The notes: generated by a model from the letters alone, not told the origin. A stretch of DNA of 64,000 nucleotides from UMGS1519 sp050951095 (GCA_050951095.1 JBMNIQ010000005.1:434001-498000); one strand, 5' to 3'; positions 42,876 to 51,217 are shown, counted from the stretch's first letter. Numbers and translations: made by a program.

Positions 42876-43988
42876 ATGGGCGAAGAATCGCTGCCTGAAT
42901 TCATTGAGAACGTGACGGGCGAAAACCATCTCCGGGTCGAAGCCGACCTCGGGGATGGCTTCGTCCGTCTCTTGAGCTCGGAGGCGGAACGGCGCCAGGC
43001 GAAGCACGACATCCGCTCCACGGAGGACATCGTCATCGAGATGCTCCGCAACGCACGCGATGCCGGTGCGCGCCTGATATTCCTGGCAACGGCCCGCGAC
43101 GGCGCGAAGCGGTTGATCACGATGGTCGATGACGGATCGGGCATCCCCGAAAAGCTGCAGGAGGCCATTTTCGAGCCCCGCGTTACCAGCAAGCTGGATA
43201 CGTACCACATGGACCGCTGGGGCATCCACGGCCGCGGCATGGCGCTGTTCTCCATCCGATCGAACGCGGAGTCCGCGCGCGTTGCTGCATCAGCTCCCGG
43301 GTTGGGAACGTCCATCGCCGTTGTGACGGACACCCGCTCGCTGCCCGAGCGTGCCGAGCAGTCTGCGCTGCCGCATTTCGTGCAGGGCGAAGATGGGCGC
43401 AACGTGATGCGCGGGCCGCGCAACATCAACCGCATGGTGGCGGAATTCGCCCTGGAGGAGCGCGACGACTGCCAGGTGTTCCTGGGTTCCCCCATCGAGA
43501 TCGTCGCAACCATGGTGTCTTTGGGCAGAAGCGCCCTGGCATCACGCGACGGCACGGACTTGCCGGCGGAGGATGACTGCCCGCTCTGCCTGCGTCCCGC
43601 GCTTGCCGAAACGCCGGCGCAGCTGGCGCAGACGGCGCGCAGCCTGGGGCTGGAGATGTCGGAGCGCAGCGCACGGCGCATCCTGGATGGCCAGATCGCG
43701 CCGGTGCCGTCGTTTATCTCCCTGCTGTTCGCGAAGGACCGGGCACCAGCGCGTACCGCCGATCGGCCAAAGCGCTCCGCGTCCATGGATCCGGATCGTC
43801 TTCGCGAGCCGGTCGATCCGCGTGGGCTGCGCATCGCCGAACGTGATTTGACGCAATTCACGACGGCGGTGAAAGCCGCTTGGCAGCAGTTGGCGGATGC
43901 GTACTACCTCGACGGCACCGTGGAGCCGGTCGTGAAGGTGGAAAAGGACGGCGTCCGTCTCTATATACCCTCGGTGAAGCAACGATAA
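42876..43988 (+). CDS. GHKL-type ATP-binding protein of unknown function
   Basis: 370 residues. The Bergerat ATP-fold motifs are visible: N-box EMLRNARDAGA (about 55-65), G1 DDGSGIP (85-91) and G2 GIHGRGMAL (116-124), as in HSP90, MutL and histidine kinases. There is no phosphoacceptor His domain, no MutL C-terminal signature and no membrane helix. A CPLC motif lies near residue 225; the C-terminal 100 residues are basic. The gene begins 4 nt after rny, so the two are almost certainly cotranscribed. In Bacillus this position between rny and spoVS is held by the phosphodiesterase gene ymdB. Partner or client is unknown. Confidence 0.75.
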   Translation: MGEESLPEFIENVTGENHLRVEADLGDGFVRLLSSEAERRQAKHDIRSTEDIVIEMLRNARDAGARLIFLATARDGAKRLITMVDDGSGIPEKLQEAIFEPRVTSKLDTYHMDRWGIHGRGMALFSIRSNAESARVAASAPGLGTSIAVVTDTRSLPERAEQSALPHFVQGEDGRNVMRGPRNINRMVAEFALEERDDCQVFLGSPIEIVATMVSLGRSALASRDGTDLPAEDDCPLCLRPALAETPAQLAQTARSLGLEMSERSARRILDGQIAPVPSFISLLFAKDRAPARTADRPKRSASMDPDRLREPVDPRGLRIAERDLTQFTTAVKAAWQQLADAYYLDGTVEPVVKVEKDGVRLYIPSVKQR

Positions 43989-44047
43989 GTTTTTGATTGT
44001 TAGACATTATTGGTTTACAGAGGCCAAATTTGCGCTCCGACGTGGTA

Positions 44048-44077
44048 TTGGATACACTTTTGGAGATATTGTAGACA
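44048..44077 (+). promoter_or_regulatory. Weak candidate promoter before spoVS
   Basis: TTGGAT (44048-44053), 18 nt and TAGACA (44072-44077) lie in the AT-rich gap 43989-44118. Base composition supports a promoter more than the hexamers do. Confidence 0.3.
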
Positions 44078-44118
44078 CGTTCTGATTCGAAGAACAAACG
44101 GAGCATGCACGAAGCCAA

Positions 44119-44490
44119 ATGAAGAAAGAACGAAGCAACGTGACAACGGAACACGACAGCCAATCCATAAACTGCCTGCGCGTATCATCGCGTTCCTCTC
44201 CGGCATCCGTCGCCGGTGCCATTGCCGGCATGATCAAGGACGGTGTGCATGTCGAGCTCCAATCCGTGGGAGCCGGCGCCGTGAACCAGGCGGTGAAGGC
44301 AATCGCCATCAGCCGCGGTTTCCTGTCGCCGGTCGGCATCGAGATCGTATGCATTCCCTCGTTTGCGGATATCGTCATCGACGGCGAATACCGTACCGCT
44401 ATCCGCTTCACCGTCGAGCCGCGGAAAGCCGTCCTGTCGCAGAATCCCATAGCCGATGCCGATGGCGGCATGGATCGGTCCGCCGAGTAG
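44119..44490 (+). CDS. spoVS: Stage V sporulation protein S homologue
   Basis: 123 residues. The core (about 19-105) matches SpoVS closely: LRVSSRSSPASVAGAIAGMI, GAGAVNQAVKAIAISRGFL, GIEIVCIPSFADIVIDGEYR and FTVEPR. SpoVS is an Alba-like small DNA- or RNA-binding protein acting in septation and sporulation in Bacillus; many non-sporulating bacteria keep it. Compared with the 86-residue Bacillus protein there are short extensions at both ends. The start is uncertain: ATG 44119 has a poorly placed SD and GTG 44140 is an alternative. It lies between the rny pair and miaB, a conserved order. Confidence 0.92.
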   Translation: MKKERSNVTTEHDSQSINCLRVSSRSSPASVAGAIAGMIKDGVHVELQSVGAGAVNQAVKAIAISRGFLSPVGIEIVCIPSFADIVIDGEYRTAIRFTVEPRKAVLSQNPIADADGGMDRSAE

Positions 44491-44615
44491 CGCCGCGTTT
44501 CTTTCGCGTCCTGTATCGCCGTCTTTCTTGTGAAGGGCAAGCGCATGCGATATCCTGCGCCTGTCTTATCCCTTATGCTTTCGTTCTCATCTCAGCTACG
44601 CACGGGAATATGCTC

Positions 44616-45977
44616 ATGATCAACTCTCTCAACAATCTCACGTTCCACATCCAGACGTTCGGATGCCAGATGAACATGCATGATTCCGAACGCATCTCGG
44701 GCATGCTCGAGGGCCTGGGCGCCCTCGAGGTGCCGGATATCGAGCATGCCGACCTGGTGGTGTATATGACGTGCTGCGTCCGCGAACATGCGGACGAGCG
44801 CCTTTACGGGCAGGTATCCTCTATGAAGAACACGCCGCTGCGCCCGGACAGCCCGTTGGGGAAGCGCTATGTGGCCATCGGAGGATGCATCGGCCAGCGC
44901 GACGGCGAAGAGCTCACGCGCAAGCTGGACAACGTCGACATCGTCTTCGGCACGCACAATCTGGCATCGCTGCCGCGGCTTCTCCATGAAGCCGTGGAGA
45001 GCGGCAAGAATGCCGTGGAAGTGGTGGAGTCCTCGGACGAGTTCTCAACGGACCTGCCGTCTCATCGCGAACGCAACTGGTCCGCATGGCTGCCCATCAC
45101 CGTGGGATGCAACAACTTCTGCTCGTATTGCATCGTGCCGTATGTGCGCGGCCGCGAGAAATCCCGTCCCATGGAGGACATCGTCGCGGAGGCGGACCGC
45201 CTGGTGAAATCCGGCGTGAAGGAGATCACGCTGCTGGGCCAGAACGTGAATTCGTACGGCCGCGACCTGTACGGGGAACCGCGCTTTGCGGACGTGCTGG
45301 ACGCCGTGCATGCCACCGGCGTGCGCTATCTGCGCTTCGCCACCAGCCATCCGAAAGACCTGAACGACGACGTTATCGAGCGCTTCGCCACGCTGCCGAA
45401 CCTGGCGCCGTATCTGCATCTTGCCGTGCAGTCGGGCTCCGACCGCGTGCTGAAGGCCATGAACCGCCACTACACGCATGAGCACTACCTGGAACTGGTG
45501 CGCAAGGTCCGCGAGGCGCGTCCCGGCATCGCGCTTTCCACGGACATCATCGTCGGCTTCCCCGGCGAGACGGAAGAGGATTTCCTCCGGACCATGGACC
45601 TGGTGCGCGAAGTGGGATTCCAGCAGGTGTTCACATTCATCTACAGCAAGCGGGAGGGGACGCCGGCTGCGAAGATCGTCGACGATACGCCGCACGAGGT
45701 CATCCAAGACCGCTTCGACCGGCTTGTCGACCTGGTGCAGGAAGGCGCCTACGCATCGAACCAGGCCGACGCGGACCGCGTTGTGGAGGTGTTGTTCGAG
45801 TCCCGCAACAAGCGCGACCCGCATTCCGTCACCGGCCGCACGCCGAAGAACCAGACGGTGCACGCGACGGTGCCGGAAGGCTGCGACGTGGAGTCGCTCT
45901 TCGGCCGTATCGGCCGTGTGAAGATCGACCGCGCCCGTACGTGGTACCTCAACGGCGCGCTGGTCTCGGTGGAGTAG
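44616..45977 (+). CDS. miaB: tRNA i6A37 methylthiotransferase MiaB
   Basis: 453 residues. FHIQTFGCQMNMHDSER, the radical SAM motif GCNNFCSYCIVPYVRGRE, LLGQNVNSYGRD and a C-terminal TRAM domain are MiaB-specific. It adds methylthio to i6A37, the product of MiaA encoded next door. The second N-terminal cysteine motif reads MTCCVREHADERLYG where most MiaB have NTCAVRENAE. The cluster Cys is kept but the context deviates. ATG 44616 is chosen (GGGA 8 nt upstream); the frame opens far upstream over spoVS, which is not coding. miaA starts 3 nt after the stop. Confidence 0.95.
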   Translation: MINSLNNLTFHIQTFGCQMNMHDSERISGMLEGLGALEVPDIEHADLVVYMTCCVREHADERLYGQVSSMKNTPLRPDSPLGKRYVAIGGCIGQRDGEELTRKLDNVDIVFGTHNLASLPRLLHEAVESGKNAVEVVESSDEFSTDLPSHRERNWSAWLPITVGCNNFCSYCIVPYVRGREKSRPMEDIVAEADRLVKSGVKEITLLGQNVNSYGRDLYGEPRFADVLDAVHATGVRYLRFATSHPKDLNDDVIERFATLPNLAPYLHLAVQSGSDRVLKAMNRHYTHEHYLELVRKVREARPGIALSTDIIVGFPGETEEDFLRTMDLVREVGFQQVFTFIYSKREGTPAAKIVDDTPHEVIQDRFDRLVDLVQEGAYASNQADADRVVEVLFESRNKRDPHSVTGRTPKNQTVHATVPEGCDVESLFGRIGRVKIDRARTWYLNGALVSVE

Positions 45978-45980
45978 CGC

Positions 45981-47078
45981 ATGACGGAGCAGGAACCGTT
46001 CGTACCGCATCTTTCGCAGCCGATGATCTGCGTCGTCGGTCCTACGGCAACGGGGAAAAGCGACTTGGCGCAAGCGCTGGCGCGGCGTCTGGACGGCGTT
46101 GTCATCAGCGCGGACAGCATGCAGGTGTACCGCGGCATGGATATCGGCACGGGCAAGGTGCCGCCCGCGCAGCGCGTCGTTCCGCATTTCGGCCTGGATC
46201 TGGTCGATCCGGGCGTGCCGTACTCCGTTTCGCTGTTCCAGGATTATGCGCGCCGCGTGGCCGCCGAACAGGATGCGCAGGGGAAGCGCGTCATACTGTG
46301 CGGCGGCACGGGCCTGTACGTGCGCAGCGTCATCGACGGATACATCTATCCGAAAGGCGGTGCCGAGCGGGAGAATCCCGTGCGCGCGCAGTACACGCGG
46401 CTCTGGCGGCAGATAGGGGACCAGGCGCTGTGGGAGAGGCTGCGCCAGGTGGATCCCGAATCCGCGGCCGTCATCCATCCGCACAATGCGCGGCGCGTCA
46501 TCCGTGCATTCGAGCTGTTGGAGGAAGGCGGCAGCTATGCGCGCCAGAAGGAGCGCCTGAAGCAGATTCCGCAGGTTGTTCCCGCCGTGCAGATCGGCAT
46601 TGCGGTCGAACGCGCGGCGCTGAACGCCCGCATCGACCGGAGGGTCGATGCCATGGTGGATGCCGGGTTGGTGCAGGAGGTGCAGCGTCTTCTGAAGGGC
46701 GGCTTCCGCCAGGCGCTCACGGCGCCGCAGGCAATCGGGTACCGCGAGATCGTTGCGGCGCTGGAGGGGGCGTGCTCGCTGGACCAGGCTGTGGAGGACA
46801 TCAAGGTCCACACGCACCGCTATGCGAAGCGCCAGCGGTCGTGGTTTTCCCGCGATGCCCGCATCCGCTGGATAGACGGTGCACGACCCGGAGAGCCGTC
46901 CGGGATTCGCACGGAAACGGCGCCTGCTGCGGATGTGCCCGCGTCCGCTTCCGGCGGGAATGCGCCTTCGGCATGCCCGGATGAGCAGAATTCACCCGCT
47001 GTTAATGGAGAGACCCCGTATATGCGGTCACTTGCGGACAAGGCGCTTGCCGTACTTGATACAATCGATGCGCATTAA
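45981..47078 (+). CDS. miaA: tRNA dimethylallyltransferase MiaA
   Basis: 365 residues, longer than the usual 300-320 because of a C-terminal tail. Walker A-like GPTATGKSDLAQ, ISADSMQVYRGMDIGTGK, FGLDLVDPG and the QKERLKQIP region are MiaA signatures. It transfers dimethylallyl to A37 of tRNAs reading UNN codons, making the substrate for MiaB. The final roughly 75 residues (after WFSRDARIRWIDG) are Ala/Pro/Ser-rich and unconserved. It sits between miaB and dapF. Confidence 0.95.
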   Translation: MTEQEPFVPHLSQPMICVVGPTATGKSDLAQALARRLDGVVISADSMQVYRGMDIGTGKVPPAQRVVPHFGLDLVDPGVPYSVSLFQDYARRVAAEQDAQGKRVILCGGTGLYVRSVIDGYIYPKGGAERENPVRAQYTRLWRQIGDQALWERLRQVDPESAAVIHPHNARRVIRAFELLEEGGSYARQKERLKQIPQVVPAVQIGIAVERAALNARIDRRVDAMVDAGLVQEVQRLLKGGFRQALTAPQAIGYREIVAALEGACSLDQAVEDIKVHTHRYAKRQRSWFSRDARIRWIDGARPGEPSGIRTETAPAADVPASASGGNAPSACPDEQNSPAVNGETPYMRSLADKALAVLDTIDAH

Positions 47079-47105
47079 GCCGAAAGAAGGAGTTTGAACA
47101 CCATA

Positions 47106-48032
47106 ATGGAAATCGACTTTGTTAAGCTCAACGGCTGCGGAAACGACTTCATCTTCATCGACGATCTCTCGAACGAGATCGAGCTGGCGCCCGAGACGGT
47201 CGAGGCGCTGTGCGACCGCCATTTCGGCATCGGAGCCGACGGCGTTATCCTGGTCCGTCCTTCCGAGGACCCCGATTGCGTTGCGTACATGCATTACATC
47301 AACGCCGACGGCACGTTGGCCGAGATGTGCGGCAATGGCGTCCGCTGCTTCGCGAAGTACCTCGTTGACCACGGATACGTCTCGGCAAGCGATGGCAAGT
47401 TCGTCGCCGACACGAAGGCCGGACAGCGCCCCATCACGTTCGAGGTGGACGACAAGGGTCTCATGACGGTTGCGACGGTGGATATGGGGCGTCCTATCCT
47501 GGAGCCCGCGCAGGTTCCCGTCGCGCTTCCCGCTAATGCGCAGACGGATGATGGCCAGCCGTATGTGAAGGAGGCGGCCATCGATTCGCCGTGGGGCGCT
47601 TTGCCGTTCACGTGCGTTTCCATGGGCAATCCCCATGCGGTCACGTTCATCCAGGATTTCTCCGCACTGCCCGACGAGCTGTTCAGGGGCCCGGAGAAGA
47701 CGCTGGACACGCTGCGCGTCGACACCATCGGCGCGTTCTACGAGTCGAATCCGGCATTCCCCGCGAAGGCGAACATCGAGTTCGCGCAGATTGCCAGCGA
47801 CGGCATTCACATGCGCGTCTACGAGCGCGGCGACGGCGAGACGCTCGCGTGCGGCACGGGCGCTTGCGCCACGAACACGGCTGCTTGCCTGACGGGCCGT
47901 GCAGGCCGCGAGAACGACCTGCATCTGCTGGGCGGCACGCTGCATATCCGTTGGACAGACGACGGCCATGTGATGATGACGGGTCCGGCGGCACAGGCGT
48001 TCACGGGTACGTTCGACACCGAGGATTTCTAG
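47106..48032 (+). CDS. dapF: Diaminopimelate epimerase
   Basis: 308 residues. The two active-site cysteines are in MCGNGVRCFAKYL and LACGTGACATN, and the N-terminus FVKLNGCGNDFIFIDD is typical. It converts LL- to meso-diaminopimelate for peptidoglycan and lysine. ATG 47106 is preferred over TTG 47094, which overlaps the SD GAAGGAG. It is followed by a strong terminator, so it ends the miaB-miaA-dapF run. Confidence 0.96.
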   Translation: MEIDFVKLNGCGNDFIFIDDLSNEIELAPETVEALCDRHFGIGADGVILVRPSEDPDCVAYMHYINADGTLAEMCGNGVRCFAKYLVDHGYVSASDGKFVADTKAGQRPITFEVDDKGLMTVATVDMGRPILEPAQVPVALPANAQTDDGQPYVKEAAIDSPWGALPFTCVSMGNPHAVTFIQDFSALPDELFRGPEKTLDTLRVDTIGAFYESNPAFPAKANIEFAQIASDGIHMRVYERGDGETLACGTGACATNTAACLTGRAGRENDLHLLGGTLHIRWTDDGHVMMTGPAAQAFTGTFDTEDF

Positions 48033-48085
48033 GCCGCAGGGCAGGTTCGCGTATTGCCCGCGTGACAGAACAGAGAAGCAAGGGA

Positions 48086-48124
48086 ACGGACGGAGAGGGT
48101 TTTGCCTTCTCCCGTCCGTTTTTC
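48086..48124 (+). terminator. dapF terminator
   Basis: ACGGACGG-AGAGGG pairs with CCTTCTCCCGTCCGT across a TTTTG loop with one bulge, followed by TTTTTCTTT. Confidence 0.85.
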
Positions 48125-48220
48125 TTTGCCCCAAGGAGTAAGGTGTAAAGAAAAGCCGGATGGCATGCTCTCCGTTGCCGTGCTACGTGCGCGTGCGCGG
48201 AGGGAAGGATGAGGGGGTAT

Positions 48221-49510
48221 ATGTCCAAAGAAGAGATGTACGTTCCGCAGGAGAAGAAGGAGCGCGCGATCCTGGTAGGGGTCGATAGGCCGCATACGCC
48301 CTGGTCGCTGCAGTCCTCGCTTGCGGAGTTGGGCAGATTGGCGGAGACGGCGGGCTGCCAGGTGGTCGGATCCACGTCGCAGAAGCTGGACAAGGTGAAT
48401 CCCAGCACGTTCGTGGGGCAGGGCAAGGCGCAGGAGATCGCGCAGCTGTGCACCACGCTTGCTGCGGACGTCGTCATCCTGGACGACGAGCTGACGCCTT
48501 CCCAGCAGGCGAATTTGGAGAAGATCGTTCCCCGCGAAGTCAAGGTCATCGACCGTACGGCACTCATCCTGGACATTTTCGCATTGCACGCCACCAGCAA
48601 GGAAGGCCGCCTGCAGGTGCGTCTGGCGCAGAACGAGTACCTGTACCCGCGTCTGCGCGGCATGTGGGCGCACTTGGCCTCGAACCGCATGGGCGGCGGT
48701 GTGGGCTCGCGTTTCGGCGAAGGCGAGAGCCAGCTGGAAGTTGACCGCCGCATTGTCCGCAATCGCATCACGTCCATCAAGCGGCAGCTGAAGGTCCTGG
48801 AGAAGAACCGCGCGCTGCAGCGCAAGGACCGTTACGGAAGCGGTATCTTCAAAGTGGCGCTTGCCGGCTATACGAACGCGGGCAAATCCAGCTTGCTGAA
48901 CCATCTGACGGGCTCGGAGGTGCTCAGCTACGACAAGCTGTTCGCAACCTTGGATTCGAAGTCGCGCAAGCTCGAGCTGCCGGAAGGGCGCGAAGTCACG
49001 GTCACGGACACGGTCGGCTTCATCCAGAAGCTGCCCACGAACCTGGTCGAGGCATTCAAGTCCACGTTGGACGAGATCCGCGGTGCCGATCTGATCCTGC
49101 ATGTCATCGATGCCGCGCAACCGGAATTCGAGGATCAGAAGAAGACCGTGGAGAAGGTGCTGCTGCAGATCGGGGCCGGCGACATCGCGCGCAAGGACGT
49201 GTTCAACAAGATCGACTTGCTGGATTCCGATACGCTTGAGGGCATGCGTCTGCGCGAACCCGATGCGCTGTTCGTATCGGCGGAGCAGGGGACGGGCCTG
49301 GACGAACTGATGGCGTTCATCTCCCAGCAAGCGGCGAACACGGGCGTTATCATGGACGTCGTGATCCCCTACAACCGCGGCGATTTGGTCTCGCTTGCGC
49401 ATGAGCGCTGCCATATCATCGACGAGGGGCACAGTGCGGACGGCACGACGATGCGCGTCCAGGTCAGCGCACCGCTCCAAGGGACGTTCGCCCGGTTTCG
49501 CACGGCATAG
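48221..49510 (+). CDS. hflX: GTPase HflX
   Basis: 429 residues from ATG 48221. The N-terminal HflX domain contains FVGQGKAQEIA and VILDDELTPSQQANLE, then the coiled coil RLRGMWAHLASNRMGGGVGSR. The GTPase domain holds GYTNAGKSSLLN (G1), DTVGFI (G3) and NKID (G4). HflX splits stalled or heat-damaged 70S ribosomes. An earlier ATG at 48209 is in frame and overlaps the SD stretch GGAGGGAAGG. Single-gene transcript: it lies between the dapF terminator and the hairpin at 49622. Confidence 0.95.
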   Translation: MSKEEMYVPQEKKERAILVGVDRPHTPWSLQSSLAELGRLAETAGCQVVGSTSQKLDKVNPSTFVGQGKAQEIAQLCTTLAADVVILDDELTPSQQANLEKIVPREVKVIDRTALILDIFALHATSKEGRLQVRLAQNEYLYPRLRGMWAHLASNRMGGGVGSRFGEGESQLEVDRRIVRNRITSIKRQLKVLEKNRALQRKDRYGSGIFKVALAGYTNAGKSSLLNHLTGSEVLSYDKLFATLDSKSRKLELPEGREVTVTDTVGFIQKLPTNLVEAFKSTLDEIRGADLILHVIDAAQPEFEDQKKTVEKVLLQIGAGDIARKDVFNKIDLLDSDTLEGMRLREPDALFVSAEQGTGLDELMAFISQQAANTGVIMDVVIPYNRGDLVSLAHERCHIIDEGHSADGTTMRVQVSAPLQGTFARFRTA

Positions 49511-49621
49511 GCATCAGAGCAGAGAGCGCAGGAAAGAGCGCCGGGCGCTGCGACTCCGCTTGCATGCGTAGTCTGTCCGCGTGTCGTTTGAGCTCTAAAA
49601 GAGGAATGACCGGGCAATAAG

Positions 49622-49655
49622 AAGCCGGCATCCCGTACAACGGGATGCCGGCTTT
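49622..49655. terminator. Bidirectional terminator between hflX and lexA
   Basis: A 14-bp perfect stem AAGCCGGCATCCCG (49622-49635) / CGGGATGCCGGCTT (49641-49654) with a 5-nt loop lies between convergent genes. It is followed by TTT on + and CTTATT on -. Confidence 0.8.
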
Positions 49656-49705
49656 GTGCGCTGGACAGCGTCCGCCGGGAGCGCGACGGAAAAGCGGGGG
49701 AGGCG

Positions 49706-50389
49706 CTAGTACACGCGGCGGAACAACGCCACGACTTTGCCCACGATGGTGCAGTCGCGGGTGATGATGGGATCCATGGAGGAGTTCTCGGGCTGCAGGC
49801 GGATGTGGTCGCGTTCGCGGTAGAAGCGCTTCACCGTGGCCCCGTCGTCGATGAGCGCAACGACGATCTCGCCGTTGTTCGCCGTGGATTGTTCCTTGAC
49901 CACGAGATAGTCGCCGTCGTTGATGCCCGCCTCGATCATGGATTCGCCATGCACGGACAGCAGGAACGAGGCGGAGTCGCCCACGATTTCCACGGGCAGC
50001 GTGATATTGTCCTCGATGTTCTCCTCCGCCAGGATGGGGATGCCGGCGGCCACCTGGCCAACGAGCGGCAGCGTGACGGTATTGCCGTAATTGCCGGTTC
50101 CGATGGATTGCAGGTCCTGCGCAAGCCCGCCGTCGGCATCTTCCGCGGCATTCGCGTGGGGCACGTGCGGCCGCGCCTTGTCCGTCAGCGTGATGGAACG
50201 CGACTTCAGAGGGTCGCGGTGGATCATGCCCTTGTCTTCCAGCGCCTTCAAGTGCACATGCACCGTCGAGGGAGATGAAAGGTTCATAGCCGCGCAGATC
50301 TCGCGCACGGTGGGACCGTATCCCTTGCTTTCGATGAATTCGGCGATGCAGTCCAGTACCGCCTGCTGTCTCTTGGTAATGCCGTCCAT
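49706..50389 (-). CDS. lexA: LexA repressor
   Basis: 227 residues. The N-terminal winged helix includes GPTVREICAAMNLSSPSTVHVHL. The self-cleavage site is Ala115-Gly116 in VGQVAAGIPI, with catalytic Ser150 (HGESMIEAGI) and Lys187 (GATVKRFY). It represses SOS genes and is inactivated by RecA filaments. ATG 50389 follows SD AAGGAGAGG; the frame remains open upstream across the promoter but is not coding there. Three LexA boxes lie between it and a divergent unknown gene, so it should be autoregulated. Confidence 0.97.
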   Translation of the reverse strand: MDGITKRQQAVLDCIAEFIESKGYGPTVREICAAMNLSSPSTVHVHLKALEDKGMIHRDPLKSRSITLTDKARPHVPHANAAEDADGGLAQDLQSIGTGNYGNTVTLPLVGQVAAGIPILAEENIEDNITLPVEIVGDSASFLLSVHGESMIEAGINDGDYLVVKEQSTANNGEIVVALIDDGATVKRFYRERDHIRLQPENSSMDPIITRDCTIVGKVVALFRRVY

Positions 50390-50411
50390 GGCCTCTCCTT
50401 GCAAAAACACA

Positions 50412-50425
50412 CGAACAAACGTACG
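50412..50425. promoter_or_regulatory. LexA box A (lexA-proximal)
   Basis: CGAAC-AAAC-GTACG differs from the CGAAC-N4-GTTCG consensus at one base. It lies 23 nt upstream of the lexA start codon, within its 5' leader or promoter. Confidence 0.75.
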
Positions 50426-50434
50426 AAAAATATA

Positions 50435-50463
50435 TTGACCCGAACTTCTGTTCGACTTATTAT
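50435..50463 (+). promoter_or_regulatory. SOS promoter of the divergent gene with LexA box B
   Basis: TTGACC (50435-50440), 17 nt, then TATTAT (50458-50463). The spacer holds a perfect LexA box CGAAC-TTCT-GTTCG (50441-50454), the same architecture as at recA. On the other strand this box lies just upstream of a -10-like TATATT for lexA. Confidence 0.88.
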
Positions 50464-50468
50464 AAACG

Positions 50469-50482
50469 CGAACAAAGGTTCT
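50469..50482. promoter_or_regulatory. LexA box C (near the transcript start of the divergent gene)
   Basis: CGAAC-AAAG-GTTCT has one mismatch in the last base. It starts 5 bp after the -10 of the rightward promoter, where a repressor would block initiation. Confidence 0.7.
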
Positions 50483-50506
50483 ATGCAAGAACGAGGAGGT
50501 CGGAAG

Positions 50507-50992
50507 ATGAAGTATCAGGCTTTGTACGAGAGCGATGGAAACGCTGCTCTCAAAGTCGATGTTCCTCGGTACAGCAATGAAAACGAGCACATCATCCCGT
50601 TTCCGGGAAATCCCAAGGCTGCGTCGAATGCCGCCGTCAGCCCGCACGATCTGCTGCGCGACGACTACCGCTCGCAGGAATCCGTGACCGTCGAGGCCAT
50701 TCCGTTCGGTACGGATTACATCGAATCCCGGCACCTGTTCTACTGGATGACCGACGAAACCGCTGCGGAGCTGCGTGCTAAGCACGCTCCGAAGCTCAGC
50801 CCGTTGCAGCGGAAGGCGTACTATTACGCGGACCGGACGCGCAATGCCCTGGTAAACCATCCCTTTGCGGAGCAGCTGAAGCACGGCACGCTTGCCGGCA
50901 GGCAGACCGTGAAACTGTCCGGTGCGCAGTATCTGCGCATGTTCCTGGTGGGCCTGCTGTTCGCCACGGCAACCGCGCTGGTGGGGGCATAA
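50507..50992 (+). CDS. Predicted SOS-induced tail-anchored protein of unknown family
   Basis: 161 residues; I do not recognise the family. Residues 1 to about 138 are hydrophilic and probably cytoplasmic. A helical, basic part (about 84-138) includes SPLQRKAYYYADRTRNAL. One hydrophobic helix (about 141-160, LRMFLVGLLFATATALVG) ends the protein, so it should be anchored at its very C-terminus. ATG 50507 has an excellent SD (GAGGAGG, 8 nt). Two LexA boxes overlap its promoter and a third is shared with lexA. Genes divergent from lexA in other Gram-positives (yneA, Rv2719c-type) encode SOS cell-division inhibitors. This protein shows no LysM domain and no N-terminal anchor. An analogous role is a hypothesis. 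Confidence 0.8.
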   Translation: MKYQALYESDGNAALKVDVPRYSNENEHIIPFPGNPKAASNAAVSPHDLLRDDYRSQESVTVEAIPFGTDYIESRHLFYWMTDETAAELRAKHAPKLSPLQRKAYYYADRTRNALVNHPFAEQLKHGTLAGRQTVKLSGAQYLRMFLVGLLFATATALVGA

Positions 50993-51217
50993 AGAAGCTT
51001 TCCCGAAAATGTCGGGGCCCGGCATCGGATGGCCGAGTACCCGGCGCCCTCCTGCACGAAGAGGGTGCCCGTCCCTGAGGCGGACACCTTCTCTGCATTC
51101 ATATCGGAAAGCGCTTTCGTATAGGGCTGCGTCCCGCCGTTCGAGCACGGTATGTGCGGCCGCGCGCCGGAGCGATGCATTGCATCCGCGCCTCTGCGCA
51201 CGGTGCGGCGCTGCTCC

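Noticed and set aside
44015..44546. - strand frame opposite spoVS
   Set aside because: SpoVS is recognised on the + strand; the opposite frame has no SD or domain.
50390..51148. N-terminal extension of LexA into the promoter region
   Set aside because: The open frame crosses LexA boxes and the divergent gene; LexA homology and a strong SD place the start at 50389.
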